A stretch of DNA of 48,636 nt from CAYQTL01 sp964420405 (GCA_964420405.1 CAYQTL010000030.1:1-48636), one strand, 5' to 3'; positions 9,353 through 19,071 are shown, counted from the stretch's first letter. Notes: generated by a model from the sequence alone, not told the origin. Translations and numbers: made by a program.

Positions 9353-12300
9353 TCAGCCCCGCCCGAGGGCCCGCAGCCTCGCCTGCAGCGGGGCGGCGTC
9401 GCGGGCAAGCCCGGGGTTGAGCTCGAGGGCGCGGGCGACGGCGCGGGCGGACTCGCCGGCGTACCCTGTCCGACCCACCGGCGGGTCGTCGGTCTCGGCG
9501 AGCTCGAGCAGCAGTGCCGCGCGGGTGAGCAGCGACGGCGCGTGGTCGGGGTTGAGCTCGAGCGCCCGCGCGGTCCGGGCGAGGCCGGCCTGCACCGGTT
9601 CCGTGACGTCGGAGCCGAGCCGGCGCCGCGCGACCGCGCGCCACCGCTCGACCTCGGCGGCGGTCTGGTGGCCGGTGGGATTGGACGGGTTGGCCGCGAC
9701 CGCCGCGTCCGCCCGGCCGGCGGCTGCCGCCAGGGCGGAGGAGGGGTCCCTGCCGGCCGCGAGCGCCGACCGCGCCGCCAGCAGCTCGACCGCTGCAGCC
9801 TCGGGCAACGCCCAGTAGATCCTCGGGTTGAGCTCGAGCGCGCGGGTGAGGTCCGCCCTGCCCCGCTCGATCCACTCCGACGGGTCGTGCCCGGCGTCGA
9901 GCTCGAGCGCAGCACGGGTGCGGTGGGCGAGGCCCCGGTTGGCCCACGCGTAGTGGTAGCCCGGGTTCAGCTCGAGCGCCCGGTCGTACGCCGCGACGGC
10001 GGCGTCGAGGCCCGGCCGCGGGTCGTCTCCGGAGCGTCGCTGCCACACGGCGCGGCGCCACAGGGCGATGCCGAGGTTGTTGTGGGCGTTGGCGTACGCG
10101 GGCTCGAGGGTGATCGCCCGCCGGTAGCTGGCGATCGCCCGCTCCAGGGCCGAGGTGGGATCGCGGCCGGCGCTGAGCTCGTAGCGCGCCAGGCGGGCAT
10201 GGGCGTACCCCAGGTCATCGTGGGCGAGGACCCAGTCCGGCCGGGAGGCGACGGCCTGCTCGAGGCTCGAGATCGCCTCGTTCAGCGTCGAACGGGGATC
10301 GTCCCCCCGGTCCATCTCGTCGAGGGCCCGCACCAGCAGCGCGCCGCCCCGGCTGTGCCAGGCGCGCGCGGCGTCCGGCTCGAGGTCGAGGGCGCGGTCG
10401 GCGGCGGCGACGGCGTCCGCCACGGCCGGCGACGGGTCGCGGCCGACGTCGTCGAGGTGGTCGGCCCATCGCCACCGGAGCAGCGCGATCCGGGCGTGGA
10501 CGTCGGCGCTCGCAGGGTCGATCCGCTCGGCTTCGGCGCAGGCGGCGGCCGCGCCCCGGAACGTCTCGGTCGGGTCGTCGCCCCGCCGCGCGAGGATCTC
10601 CATCAGTCGCGTCCGGCGGGTGCAGTCGCCGGCGTAGACCGTCGGGTCACTGCGTCCGATCTCCGCGGCAGCCGCGTAGGCGTCGCCGGCGGTGGCGAGG
10701 TCGTCGAGTGCCCCGTCCACCTCGCCCCGGCGCGCTCGCTCGACCGCGACCTCGACCAGCGCGTCGCCGGCGAGCACGTGGGCCTCGTACAGCCACGGGG
10801 CCTGCTCGAGAGCGCGGCGGGCGTGGCCCAGCGCGTCCCCGGTGCGCCCCTCGTAGAACGCGATCAGGCCCTCGACGTACGCCGGCACCTCGACCCGGTC
10901 GCCTGCGCCACGCCGCAACGCCTCCAATGCCGGGTCCCGCAGCTGGGCCTCGAGGGTGGCGCGGCGGGCGTCGCGGAGGGCGTCGTCGTCGATCTCGCGG
11001 AGCAGGTCGAGCTCGCGCTCATACAGCCGGCCCAACACCAGGCCGAGGGTGTACGCGACGCCCGGGGTGCGGTAGCCGGCCGCTTCGGCGCGCTGAAGCT
11101 CGGCGGCGGCCTCGTCGAGCTCGCCGAGCACCAGCAGGCTGCGGCCCAGGGCGTAGGCTCCGGGGCCGGCGGCGTTCGGCCCGAGGCGCCGGATCTCCTC
11201 TTCGAGCCCGGCGATGCGCTCGCGGATCCGGCCGTCGTCGCCGCGGCGGTCGTGGGGCGGCAGCATCGCGGTGACGCGGGACAGGGACTCGATGTGCTGG
11301 ACCTCCTCGAGCAGCTGCTGGGCGATGGCCGCCTGGCGACGGGTGACGACGGCGGTCCGGATCCCGGCGGCCGCGAGGACGCCCGCCAGCAGCAGCGCAG
11401 CGGCGGCGGTGGCGGCGACGCCGGGGTGGCGCCGGATCCGCCGCCATAGGCGGGTCGTCAGCGGCGTCCGCCGGGCGGTGACCGGCTCGCCGGCCAGGAA
11501 CCGGCGCAGGTCCTCGGAGACCTCGCGGGCGGTGAGGTACCGCCGGTCCGGATCCTTCTCGAGGCACTTGAGCACCACCGTCTCGAGGTCGACCGGGATC
11601 GCGCGGTCCAGCCGGTGGGGCGGGACCGGCTCGCGATCGGCGACGCCGGAGACGATCTCCGGGTAGCCGCCGTCGAACGGCGGGCGGCCGGTCAGGAGCC
11701 AGTACATGGTGGCGCCGAGGCTGTAGACGTCGGTGCGCGGGTCGATCCGCCGGGTGTCGCCGCGGACCTGCTCGGGGGCAGAGAACGCCGGCGTGCCGAG
11801 CACCACGCCGGACACCGTGAGGTCGTCGGCGGCGAGGTCCCGCGCGATGCCGAAGTCGACCACGAACGGCCGCCAGTCGCCGTCGGGCGTGCGCTCGAGC
11901 AGCACGTTGGCGGGCTTGACGTCGCGGTGCACCATGCCCTGCTGGTGGGCCGCATGGAGGGCGTCGGCGACGTCGACCATGATTTCGACGGTGGTGCGCA
12001 GGTCGAGCAGGTCGCGGACGTCCTTCAACGAGCCCCCGGCGACGTACTGCATGGCGATGTAGGACAGGCCCTGGACCGACCCCACCTCGAACACCGGGCA
12101 CACGTTGTCGTGGTCGATGCGGGCCTGGATCCGGGCCTCGCGGGCGAACCGCTCCGTCAGCTGCGGGTCGTCGCGCCGCAGGAACTTCAACGCCACCGGA
12201 CGGCCGAGGCGCGGGTCGACGGCCTTCCAGACATCGCCCATGCCCCCGCGGCCGATGAACTCGATCAGCTCGTAGCGGTCCCAGTCGCGAACCGGAGGCC

Positions 12301-12595
12301 CGTCGAACGGGTCGGGCGGGAGGCCGGGACGGGGCGGCGGCTCGTAGTCGAGGCCGAGCTCCCGGACCATCCGGGCGAGGGTGTCCGAGTCGAGCACGCC
12401 GGTGTCGTGCAGCACCATCGACGGCTCGGGGTCGGCCGGGGCGCGGCCCGCGAGGATGTCCGCGCGCAGCCCGGCGAGAGTGTCCTCGGCCCGGCGGGGC
12501 GTGACGACGCCACTCGCCACCGCCCGCTCCAGGATCCGCTCGACCCGGGAGGGCTGCGGACGGTCGCGGTCGCCCGCGCCGCGGTCGTCGCTCAC
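9353..12595 (-). CDS. Hanks-type Ser/Thr protein kinase with C-terminal TPR region
   Basis: A 1080-residue PknB-like kinase. The kinase domain spans about 108-368. It has the glycine loop IGRGGMG (114-120), Lys137, HRDVKPAN with catalytic Asp225, DFG at 247-249, and APEQ at 273-276 of the activation/P+1 segment. All catalytic residues are present, so it should be active. A membrane segment follows at about 392-412. Some 660 residues of Ala/Arg-rich TPR-like helices come after it, with recurring RALELNP units, and would lie outside the membrane if topology is conventional. The N-terminal 100 residues resemble the helical preface of Acidobacteria/Myxobacteria TPR kinases. The start is GTG, with GGGGAG about 8 bases upstream. 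It follows the Reg_prop sensor kinase after 295 bp. Substrates are unknown; the FHA protein at 24365-25873 is one speculative partner. Confidence 0.95.
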   Translation of the reverse strand: MSDDRGAGDRDRPQPSRVERILERAVASGVVTPRRAEDTLAGLRADILAGRAPADPEPSMVLHDTGVLDSDTLARMVRELGLDYEPPPRPGLPPDPFDGPPVRDWDRYELIEFIGRGGMGDVWKAVDPRLGRPVALKFLRRDDPQLTERFAREARIQARIDHDNVCPVFEVGSVQGLSYIAMQYVAGGSLKDVRDLLDLRTTVEIMVDVADALHAAHQQGMVHRDVKPANVLLERTPDGDWRPFVVDFGIARDLAADDLTVSGVVLGTPAFSAPEQVRGDTRRIDPRTDVYSLGATMYWLLTGRPPFDGGYPEIVSGVADREPVPPHRLDRAIPVDLETVVLKCLEKDPDRRYLTAREVSEDLRRFLAGEPVTARRTPLTTRLWRRIRRHPGVAATAAAALLLAGVLAAAGIRTAVVTRRQAAIAQQLLEEVQHIESLSRVTAMLPPHDRRGDDGRIRERIAGLEEEIRRLGPNAAGPGAYALGRSLLVLGELDEAAAELQRAEAAGYRTPGVAYTLGLVLGRLYERELDLLREIDDDALRDARRATLEAQLRDPALEALRRGAGDRVEVPAYVEGLIAFYEGRTGDALGHARRALEQAPWLYEAHVLAGDALVEVAVERARRGEVDGALDDLATAGDAYAAAAEIGRSDPTVYAGDCTRRTRLMEILARRGDDPTETFRGAAAACAEAERIDPASADVHARIALLRWRWADHLDDVGRDPSPAVADAVAAADRALDLEPDAARAWHSRGGALLVRALDEMDRGDDPRSTLNEAISSLEQAVASRPDWVLAHDDLGYAHARLARYELSAGRDPTSALERAIASYRRAITLEPAYANAHNNLGIALWRRAVWQRRSGDDPRPGLDAAVAAYDRALELNPGYHYAWANRGLAHRTRAALELDAGHDPSEWIERGRADLTRALELNPRIYWALPEAAAVELLAARSALAAGRDPSSALAAAAGRADAAVAANPSNPTGHQTAAEVERWRAVARRRLGSDVTEPVQAGLARTARALELNPDHAPSLLTRAALLLELAETDDPPVGRTGYAGESARAVARALELNPGLARDAAPLQARLRALGRG

Positions 12596-12890
12596 GTCGT
12601 GCTCCCCACGGTTCCGACGTGACGATCATAGCCGACCGGCGGGGTGGCGTGGTGCGAGAGGTCACGACGGGGGGTGTTTCGCCCGATGGAGTGATCAACC
12701 GCAGAGGGCGAGGAGGACGCAGAGCAGCGGGACCCGGGGGACGCCGGGTCGCGGGGCCGACATCAGGGAGGGCGTCGGCGTCAGCGACATCGGCAGGGTC
12801 AGTGGCAGTGCCAGGATCAGCCGGAGGGGCGGGGAGACCCCTCGGACGCCTCTGTTGACGGTCCTGTCGGGAACGGGATCTGAGGGGGGC
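12596..12890 (-). other. Intergenic region with hairpins and a possible -10 element
   Basis: This 295-bp gap between two minus-strand genes contains no convincing gene. It has a hairpin GACCCGG/CCGGGTC (12731-12750) and a hexamer-like stretch near 12765-12820 (GGCGTC-type units). A TATGAT hexamer on the minus strand at 12625-12630, 30 bp before the kinase GTG, may be a -10 element, but no good -35 was found. Confidence 0.4.
12821..12845 (-). terminator. Possible terminator hairpin after the Reg_prop kinase
   Basis: The arms CCGGAGGGG / CCCCTCGG pair over 8 bp with one bulge, 46 bp past the stop codon of the sensor kinase at 12891. There is no T tract. Confidence 0.35.
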
Positions 12891-15800
12891 CTACGCGGAC
12901 GGGGCAGGGGCGTCGGCGGCGACGGGCAGCAGCACGACGAAGCTGCTGCCCTCGCCCTCGGTCGACGCGACGGCGACGGTGCCGCCGTGCAGCTGGGCGT
13001 AGCGGCGCACCAGCGCGAGGCCGAGCCCGCTGCCCGCGAACCGGCGCGACGCACCCGACTCGATCTGGTGGAACGCCTCGAAGATCCGCTCCTGCTCGGC
13101 GGGCGGAATGCCGATGCCGCGGTCGGCGACCTCGATCCGGACGGTGTCCCGTCCCAGGGGGCTGGAAGAGGCCGGTACGAGCTCGGCGGCGAGCCGGACC
13201 CGGGCGCCGTCGGGCGAGAACTTGACGGCATTGGAGAGCAGGTTGAACAGGATGTGCTTCACCTTGGGCGCGTCGGCACGCATCGGCGGGATCTCCGGCG
13301 ACACCGAGCACAGGATCTCGATGCCGCGGCTTCCTGCGATGCCGACCATGATCCGATGCACCCCCTCGACGATCTCGAGCAGGTCCGCGTCCTCGGGCTC
13401 GAGCTCCATGCGGCCCGCCTCGATCTTGGACAGGTCGAGGATGTCGTTGATCATCGACAGCAGCTGGCGCCCGCTGGTGAGAATGTTGGACACGAAGCGG
13501 CGCACCTTCGGGTCATCGTCGCCCAACCTCGACAGCGCCACCTCCGAAAACCCGATGATCGAGTTCAGAGGGGTGCGCAGCTCGTGGCTCATGGTCGCCA
13601 GGAAGGCGGTCTTGGCGCGGCTCGCGTCGGCGGCCTCGCGGCTCCGGTGCTCGAGCTCGTGCACGATGCGGGCCTTGGCGAGGGCGGTGATGGCGTGCTG
13701 GCGGTAGCGTTGCAGCCGCCGCAGGTCCGCCGGGGACACCCCCGAGGCGGGGTCGAGCTCGAACACGAGAAATCCCTGGATCCGCTCCTCCACCGTCAGG
13801 TTGAGGGTCAGCAGCGTCTCCGACGCCTGCAGATGCTCCAGGATGGTCGTGCCGGAGCGGTCCTTGATCCGGCTGGCGAGAAACACGCCGTCCGCGAGCT
13901 CCCGGGCGCCGGCGGTGAAGCGGGCCTGCGCCTCGCGGGCGTCGACCGTACCGCCGGGGGGCAGGTCAGCCTCCCAGCCCGACACCGCGGCCACCGCGAA
14001 CCGGTTCCCTTCCGGGTCGCGAACCAGGAAGGCGCCACGGCGGGCCCCCGGTACCAGCTGCAGGCCGTTGCGGAGCAGCGCCTCCATCACGTGCTCGAGC
14101 TCCACCTGGCGGTTGATCGCCTCGACGATCCGGTCGAGGGTCTCCAGGTCCCGCGCCGAGGCGCGGATCTGCTCGGTGCGCTCGGCGACCTGCTCCTCGA
14201 GCTCCCGGGTGCGCACGACGAGCCGGTGGGTACGAAGGGTGTCGACTCCGAACGCCGCCGCCGCCAGCAGCAGCGCGGCCAGCAGGACCGCCCACCACCG
14301 CAGCCACCACGGCGGGTCGACCTTCAGCTCGAACGAGGCGGGCGCCGTCGACCACACCCCTTCGCCGTTGGAGGCGAGCACCTCGAATCGGTAGGTCGCG
14401 GGCAGCAGGTACGCCGGGAGGTTGGTGAACCGGAACCTGGTGTCGGTGGTGGGCGGCGACCACTCGTCGTCCCAGCCCGCCAGGCGGGTCCGGAAGCGGA
14501 CGCCGCCGGAGCCGGTGAAGGTCAGCCCAGCGTAGCGGACGTCGAGCTCGTTGTGGCCCGCCAGTCCCTGCTCGAACGAGACCTCCCGCAGCCGGACCGG
14601 CGGCGGCACGCGGTTGACGGCGTCGAGCCACGGCGTGTACACCGACACACCTTTCGGCGTCGCGAGGTAGACGCGACCGTCGGTCCCGACGTCGACCGCC
14701 GACGGCCCCCATGCCTCGTTGTCGACCAGTCCGTCGTCGCGGGACACCGTGCGCAGGACGCGGCCCGCCGCCGGGTCGACCTCGGCGAGCCCCTCGTTCT
14801 GGGCGACCCACAGCGAGCCGCCGACCGGGTCGAGCTCGACGGCGACGGCCTGGCCGCCGCCGAGACCACTGTCGGCGTCGAGCACCAGGTCGGGCCGAGC
14901 GGCCCCAGGGTCGAATCGCAGCAGGCCGGCGGGGGTGCCGACCCACAGGTCGGACCCGGCGGGCACGAGGTCGAGGACGGTGTCGGTGTCCCCTCCGAGG
15001 GCCCGGTTGTAGACGGGCGCGAGGACGGGGGTGACGATCTCGCGTCCGGCGTCGCAGTCGATCCCCGGAAGGGCCGCCAGCTCGGCGGCAGGCAGCGGCC
15101 TGGTCGAACGCAGCAGACCGGTGTCGCTGCTGCCGACCCACAGCGTCCCGGACCGGTCCATCGCGCACGCGGTGGCGCCCGAGCCGGGGGCCCCCGCACG
15201 GGGCCCGAGCAGGAACCACCTGTCGCCGGCGAGCAGCGAGACCCCGCGGGTGCCTGCGACGCAGACCCCCCACGAGGGCCCGTGGGACGGCAGCAGCCGC
15301 GGCAGCTCCACTTCGTCGACGGCGTACACGGAGTCGAGGGGCAGCTCCACCATCGAGTAGGTGGCCCCCGCGAGCTCGACCGGTCGCACCGCGCCGCCTG
15401 GAGCACGGGCGACGGCGGCCGGCGGACGCGCGAGAACGTCGAGCCCGGCCGAGGTGCCGACCCAGATCCGTCCCGCCCGGTCCCGGGCGAGGGCGTAGAC
15501 AGAGCGGCTCGCGAGGCCGTTCTCGGCGTCGAGGACGGTGCGCCGGTCGCCTTGCGAAAGCGCGACGAGCCCGCCGCCGGTGCCCGCCCACAGCAGAACA
15601 TCCTCGTCCGGCGCGCCGGCGAGAACCGCGAACGCGGAGGGCTCCGGCAGCGGCGGGAGCGCACCGACCCGGGGACGCCCGGTGAAGGCCTCGAACGCCC
15701 GGTAGTCGGCGCGTAGCCTCGAGAAGCCGCCGTTGGTCGGGAACCACAGCGTCCCTTCGCGGTCGAGGGCCACCTCCCAGACGGTGTCGCTCAGCAGACC

Positions 15801-16847
15801 GTCGGCAGTCGTGAACCGGCTCGTGCCGGTCGCGTCCAGGCGCAGCAGCCCGGCGCCGAGCGACGCCACCCAGACGGCGCCGTCCGTCAGCTCGAGGATC
15901 GCTTCCACCTGCTCGCCGAGGACCGGACCGAGCCGCTCGAAACGCGGCGACGCCCCGGAGACGCCTTCCAGCCGCCACACGCCGCCGGCGCGGGTGCCCG
16001 CCCACACGGTTCCGGTGGGACCCTCCGCGAAGGCCGTCACCGCCGGGGTCGGGGAGCGACCCGGTTCGAGCGGTCGGAAATCGTCGCCGCCGGGAGGGCG
16101 GACGCCGATCCAGCCGTTCTCCCGGGCGACCCAGACGGATCCGTCGCGACGGGCGAGCACAGCGCTGACCGCGGTGTGCCCACCGGTGGCCGGCGGCGGC
16201 AACGGCACCGCGGACCGGTCGAGGCTGCCGTCCGGGCGAAAGCGGTAGCGACGCAGCTCCTCGCCCGGCGTCGCCACGAGCACCGCGCCGTCGGGAGCAC
16301 GGGTCAACCAGTTGTGGCGGATGCGGCCGCGCAGCAGGGGCTCGCCGCCGTGGTGGGAGCGGAACCGGACCCGCTCGTGCCCGGCGAGCTCCACCAGCGG
16401 CTTCTCCGACACGGCGAGACCGGTCTCCGACGCCACCCACAGCCGGCCGGATCCGTCCTCGAGCAGCTCGCGGACCGTCAGGTCGGGGAGCCCGTCGTCG
16501 GTGCCGTACAGCTCGAGCTGCTGGCCGTCGTAGCGCGCGACGCCGGCCGAGTAGAAGCCGAGCCAGACGAACCCGGTGCTGTCCTGGAGGACGGTCTGGA
16601 CGCTGGAGGAGGGCAGGGGCAGCCGCCGGTCCTCGGGCGTCGCGTGGATCCAGGGAGGCTCGCCGGCGACCGCGGCGGCCGATCCCGACAGCGCGGCGAC
16701 GGCCGCCAGCACAGCTCTCGGCCACGACGGCGGCCGAGCGCCTGCTGCTGCGGCGGGCGAAGGAGCGGCGTGAGGCAGCACGAGCTGAACGGCATCATAC
16801 GCCGGCGTCGTGAGGCTCTCAGGAGGCCCGGTCGTCGCCTGGCTCAC
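12891..16847 (-). CDS. Reg_prop/Y_Y_Y sensor histidine kinase with GAF-like domain
   Basis: A giant sensor kinase, up to 1318 residues. A hydrophobic signal-like segment (about 41-61) is followed by roughly 700 residues of Reg_prop propeller blades (repeated W-x-GT-x-GL and DGLxxxxV patterns). A Y_Y_Y-type beta-sandwich comes next (FRTRLAGWDDEWS...LPATYRFEVLASNGEG), then a membrane helix at about 846-868. The cytoplasmic part has a coiled coil, a GAF-like region (about 890-1040), HisKA with His1088 (TMSHELRTPLNSI) and HATPase (NLLSNAVKF, DRGIGIP, GSGLGLALVRRY). There is no attached receiver or AraC domain, unlike the classic Bacteroides hybrids. The GTG at 16847 would overlap the preceding regulator gene by 29 bp. 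GTG 16781 is an alternative, with a TATGAT (16794-16799, minus strand) just ahead. The likely partner is that REC-HATPase regulator. Confidence 0.93.
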   Translation of the reverse strand: MSQATTGPPESLTTPAYDAVQLVLPHAAPSPAAAAGARPPSWPRAVLAAVAALSGSAAAVAGEPPWIHATPEDRRLPLPSSSVQTVLQDSTGFVWLGFYSAGVARYDGQQLELYGTDDGLPDLTVRELLEDGSGRLWVASETGLAVSEKPLVELAGHERVRFRSHHGGEPLLRGRIRHNWLTRAPDGAVLVATPGEELRRYRFRPDGSLDRSAVPLPPPATGGHTAVSAVLARRDGSVWVARENGWIGVRPPGGDDFRPLEPGRSPTPAVTAFAEGPTGTVWAGTRAGGVWRLEGVSGASPRFERLGPVLGEQVEAILELTDGAVWVASLGAGLLRLDATGTSRFTTADGLLSDTVWEVALDREGTLWFPTNGGFSRLRADYRAFEAFTGRPRVGALPPLPEPSAFAVLAGAPDEDVLLWAGTGGGLVALSQGDRRTVLDAENGLASRSVYALARDRAGRIWVGTSAGLDVLARPPAAVARAPGGAVRPVELAGATYSMVELPLDSVYAVDEVELPRLLPSHGPSWGVCVAGTRGVSLLAGDRWFLLGPRAGAPGSGATACAMDRSGTLWVGSSDTGLLRSTRPLPAAELAALPGIDCDAGREIVTPVLAPVYNRALGGDTDTVLDLVPAGSDLWVGTPAGLLRFDPGAARPDLVLDADSGLGGGQAVAVELDPVGGSLWVAQNEGLAEVDPAAGRVLRTVSRDDGLVDNEAWGPSAVDVGTDGRVYLATPKGVSVYTPWLDAVNRVPPPVRLREVSFEQGLAGHNELDVRYAGLTFTGSGGVRFRTRLAGWDDEWSPPTTDTRFRFTNLPAYLLPATYRFEVLASNGEGVWSTAPASFELKVDPPWWLRWWAVLLAALLLAAAAFGVDTLRTHRLVVRTRELEEQVAERTEQIRASARDLETLDRIVEAINRQVELEHVMEALLRNGLQLVPGARRGAFLVRDPEGNRFAVAAVSGWEADLPPGGTVDAREAQARFTAGARELADGVFLASRIKDRSGTTILEHLQASETLLTLNLTVEERIQGFLVFELDPASGVSPADLRRLQRYRQHAITALAKARIVHELEHRSREAADASRAKTAFLATMSHELRTPLNSIIGFSEVALSRLGDDDPKVRRFVSNILTSGRQLLSMINDILDLSKIEAGRMELEPEDADLLEIVEGVHRIMVGIAGSRGIEILCSVSPEIPPMRADAPKVKHILFNLLSNAVKFSPDGARVRLAAELVPASSSPLGRDTVRIEVADRGIGIPPAEQERIFEAFHQIESGASRRFAGSGLGLALVRRYAQLHGGTVAVASTEGEGSSFVVLLPVAADAPAPSA

Positions 16848-17760
16848 TCTCGAGGTCGAGCCGGCCGACCACGCGGCGTCCCTCGTCCTGGTACTCGAGC
16901 CGGTCGAAGCTGAGCAGGTTGGCGATGGCGATGCCGCGGCCGTGGGAGTCGAACACGCGGCTCGGGTCGATGCGGAGGAACGGGGCGGGGTCGAACCCGG
17001 ACCCCTGGTCCTGGATCGTGATGTCGATCGTGCCGTCGTCGCGCTCGAAGCGGACCGTCGCCCGCCGGTCGCGCAGGCCGGGAAGCTCGAGCCGGCGTCG
17101 GATCTCGTCGCGCCAGGCGCGGTCGGAGTTGAGCCGGGTCTTCTCCTGGTAGGTGATCTCCAGGTTGCCGTGCTCGACGGCGTTGACCAGCAGCTCCGAC
17201 AGGCCCATCACAACACGCTCGGGATCGGGGCACGCCTTGGCGAGGAACGGGCCGAGCTCGGTCGCCTCGTCGGGGGTCCGGAAGGTGAACTCCGCGCGCC
17301 GCATCAGGCGCAGCATGCCGACATCGGACCGCACCTGCCGGAGCAGCTCGCGGTACCGCTCGTGGTCCGACAGGGCCGCCCGCACCATCGACCGCAGCAC
17401 CTCGCCGTCGATCGGCTTGGTGAGGTAGTAGAAGGCCCCCGCCGTGACGCCCTCGATCACATCGCGGGGGTCGCCCGCCGAGGTGACCATGATGACCGGC
17501 AGGTAGGCCATGTCGGGGTTGGCCTTGATCCGCTTCAGCAGCTCGATGCCGTTCAGACGCGGCATGATGCGGTCGGTGAGCACGACGTCGAAGCGGCCGT
17601 GCGGCTGCTGCAGGAGCCGCCACGCCTGCTCGCCGTCCTCGGCGGTGACGACCTCGTATCGGCCCTCGGAGAGGTACTCCTGCATCAGCTCGAGGCCGAG
17701 CGGGTCGTCCTCGACGACGAGGATCCGTGAGCGCGAGGCGGCGCGGCTGCGGTCGTCCAT
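16819..17760 (-). CDS. Response regulator with RsbW-like HATPase output domain
   Basis: A 313-residue protein. The receiver domain (about 12-128) has VVEDD, phospho-acceptor Asp63 (VLTDRIMP) and Lys115 (YYLTKPID). After a linker, the C-terminal part (about 155-300) is a HATPase_c_2 fold like that of anti-sigma-factor serine kinases. Its N box includes Asn193 (SELLVNAVEHGN), with G-box elements QDQGSGFDP and DSHGRGIAIANLLS. A phosphorylated receiver that drives a histidine-kinase-like or serine-kinase-like ATPase output suggests control of an anti-sigma or partner-switch pathway, though no sigma factor or STAS gene is visible here. The gene overlaps or abuts the Reg_prop kinase, so they are probably one signalling unit. 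ATG 17760 fits the receiver N-terminus. Confidence 0.9.
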   Translation of the reverse strand: MDDRSRAASRSRILVVEDDPLGLELMQEYLSEGRYEVVTAEDGEQAWRLLQQPHGRFDVVLTDRIMPRLNGIELLKRIKANPDMAYLPVIMVTSAGDPRDVIEGVTAGAFYYLTKPIDGEVLRSMVRAALSDHERYRELLRQVRSDVGMLRLMRRAEFTFRTPDEATELGPFLAKACPDPERVVMGLSELLVNAVEHGNLEITYQEKTRLNSDRAWRDEIRRRLELPGLRDRRATVRFERDDGTIDITIQDQGSGFDPAPFLRIDPSRVFDSHGRGIAIANLLSFDRLEYQDEGRRVVGRLDLESEPGDDRAS

Positions 17761-17798
17761 ACCTGAGCCCCTGCGGGTTCCCTCCCGGTGCGGCGCGT

Positions 17799-18278
17799 TC
17801 AGCCGCGCAGCTCCCGGATCTTCTGCCGCACGGCCGCGGCGTGCCCGGCGGCCTTGACCTTCGGCCACCGGTGGGCGATCTGGCCGTGCGGATCGATCAC
17901 GACGGTGGAGCGGATCACGCCCATCGAGGTGCGACCGTACATCTTCTTCTCGCCCCATGCGCCGTAGCGCTCCATCACCTCGCGGTCGCTGTCCGACAGG
18001 AGTCGGACCTTCAGGTCGTGCTTGGCGATGAAGTCGCGGTGCTTCTCCGGGGGATCGGGGCTGCAGCCGAGAACCGTGGCGTCGAGCTTCTCGAACTCCG
18101 ACAGGGCGTCGGTGAACTCGCACGCCTCGGTGGTGCAGCCAGGCGTGTCGTCCTTCGGGTAGAAGTAGAGCACCACCCAGCGTCCCTTCAGGTCGTCGAG
18201 GGAGACGTCGGTACCGTCCTGGTCGGGGAGGGTGAAGCCGGGCGCGGGGGAGCCGGGGGCGAGGGGATCGGTGGCCAT
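17799..18278 (-). CDS. bcp: Thioredoxin-dependent peroxiredoxin, Bcp/PrxQ type
   Basis: A 159-residue AhpC/TSA-fold peroxidase that detoxifies H2O2 and organic peroxides with thioredoxin. The peroxidatic Cys48 and resolving Cys53 lie in TPGCTTEACEF, the C-x4-C arrangement of Bcp. LYFYPKDDTPGC, the DPPEKHRDFIAKHDL segment and the RSTVVIDPHGQI strand are typical, and the length is normal. ATG 18278 is preceded by AAGGAGGA, one of the strongest ribosome binding sites in the window. It is divergent from the secreted cyclophilin gene (103 bp between starts) and lies 38 bp ahead of the REC-HATPase gene, so cotranscription with the signalling genes is possible. Confidence 0.96.
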   Translation of the reverse strand: MATDPLAPGSPAPGFTLPDQDGTDVSLDDLKGRWVVLYFYPKDDTPGCTTEACEFTDALSEFEKLDATVLGCSPDPPEKHRDFIAKHDLKVRLLSDSDREVMERYGAWGEKKMYGRTSMGVIRSTVVIDPHGQIAHRWPKVKAAGHAAAVRQKIRELRG

Positions 18279-18381
18279 CTGCGTCCTCCTTCTGCAGCTG
18301 CTCAACGCTGCGGCTCGGCGGTCGCTTCCCTTCGGTGCCCGGAGGGTCCCATGGTACATTCGCGGGCCGGAGGTTGACGCG

Positions 18382-19071
18382 ATGCCGACATCCACCCGAC
18401 CCATCGTGCTGGCGCTGGCGCTGCTGGCGCTGGCGCTTCCCACCGTCGCGGCAACGCCCGAGGAGGCCGCGGAGGCGGCGCCGCACGAGGCGCTGCTCGA
18501 CCCGTCCCTCGCGAAGGAGACCGCGCCGGACGAGTTCACCGTCCTGCTCGAGACGACCGAGGGCGAGGTCCGGATCCGCGTCCACCGCGCCTGGGCTCCC
18601 CGCGGCGCCGACCGTTTCTACAACCTGGTCCGGATCGGGTTCTACGACGACACGGCGTTCTACCGGGTGATCCGCTCGCCGCAGCCTTTCATGGCGCAGA
18701 TCGGGTTCCACGGCGATCCGGCGGTGGACGGGGCGTGGCGCAAGGTGCCGATCCAGGACGATCCCGTCAAGGCGTCGAACACCCGTGGGACGGTGACCTT
18801 CGCCAAGACCAACGCCCCGAACTCGCGCACCACCCAGATCTTCGTCAACTACGCCGACAACTCGTTCCTCGACAGGATGGGCTTCGCGCCGTTCGGCGAG
18901 GTGGTGTCCGGGATGGAGGTGGTGGACGCGCTGCACGCCGGCTACGGCGAGGGCGCTCCCCAGGGCAGGGGTCCGTCCCAGGGTCGGATCGCCAGCGAAG
19001 GCGACTCCTACCTGCGCGAGGCGTTCCCCGAGCTCGACCGGATCGTGAAGGCGACGGTCGTGACGGAGTAG
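18382..19071 (+). CDS. Exported cyclophilin-type peptidyl-prolyl isomerase
   Basis: A 229-residue protein with a signal peptide (about 1-24, cut near TVAA) and a cyclophilin domain (about 52-220). The catalytic arginine is Arg95 in FYRVI, followed by PFMAQIGFHGDP. ASNTRGTVTFAKTNAPNSRTTQIFVN and FGEVVSGMEVVDALHAGYGE are the conserved downstream blocks. It would catalyse cis-trans isomerisation of Xaa-Pro bonds in exported proteins, fitting the many secreted proteins nearby. The histidine of the usual FHRVI motif is Tyr here, common in bacterial periplasmic members. ATG 18382 has GGAGG 8 bases upstream. The long open frame before it is antisense to bcp and is not used. Confidence 0.94.
   Translation: MPTSTRPIVLALALLALALPTVAATPEEAAEAAPHEALLDPSLAKETAPDEFTVLLETTEGEVRIRVHRAWAPRGADRFYNLVRIGFYDDTAFYRVIRSPQPFMAQIGFHGDPAVDGAWRKVPIQDDPVKASNTRGTVTFAKTNAPNSRTTQIFVNYADNSFLDRMGFAPFGEVVSGMEVVDALHAGYGEGAPQGRGPSQGRIASEGDSYLREAFPELDRIVKATVVTE

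Noticed and set aside
8003..11449. 1148-codon plus-strand open frame
   Set aside because: Antisense to the TPR kinase with its conserved catalytic motifs; the composition (Arg/Gly/Ala) is that of a shadow frame.
12381..15716. 1111-codon plus-strand open frame
   Set aside because: Antisense to the Reg_prop sensor kinase and the start of the TPR kinase; no domain or motif.
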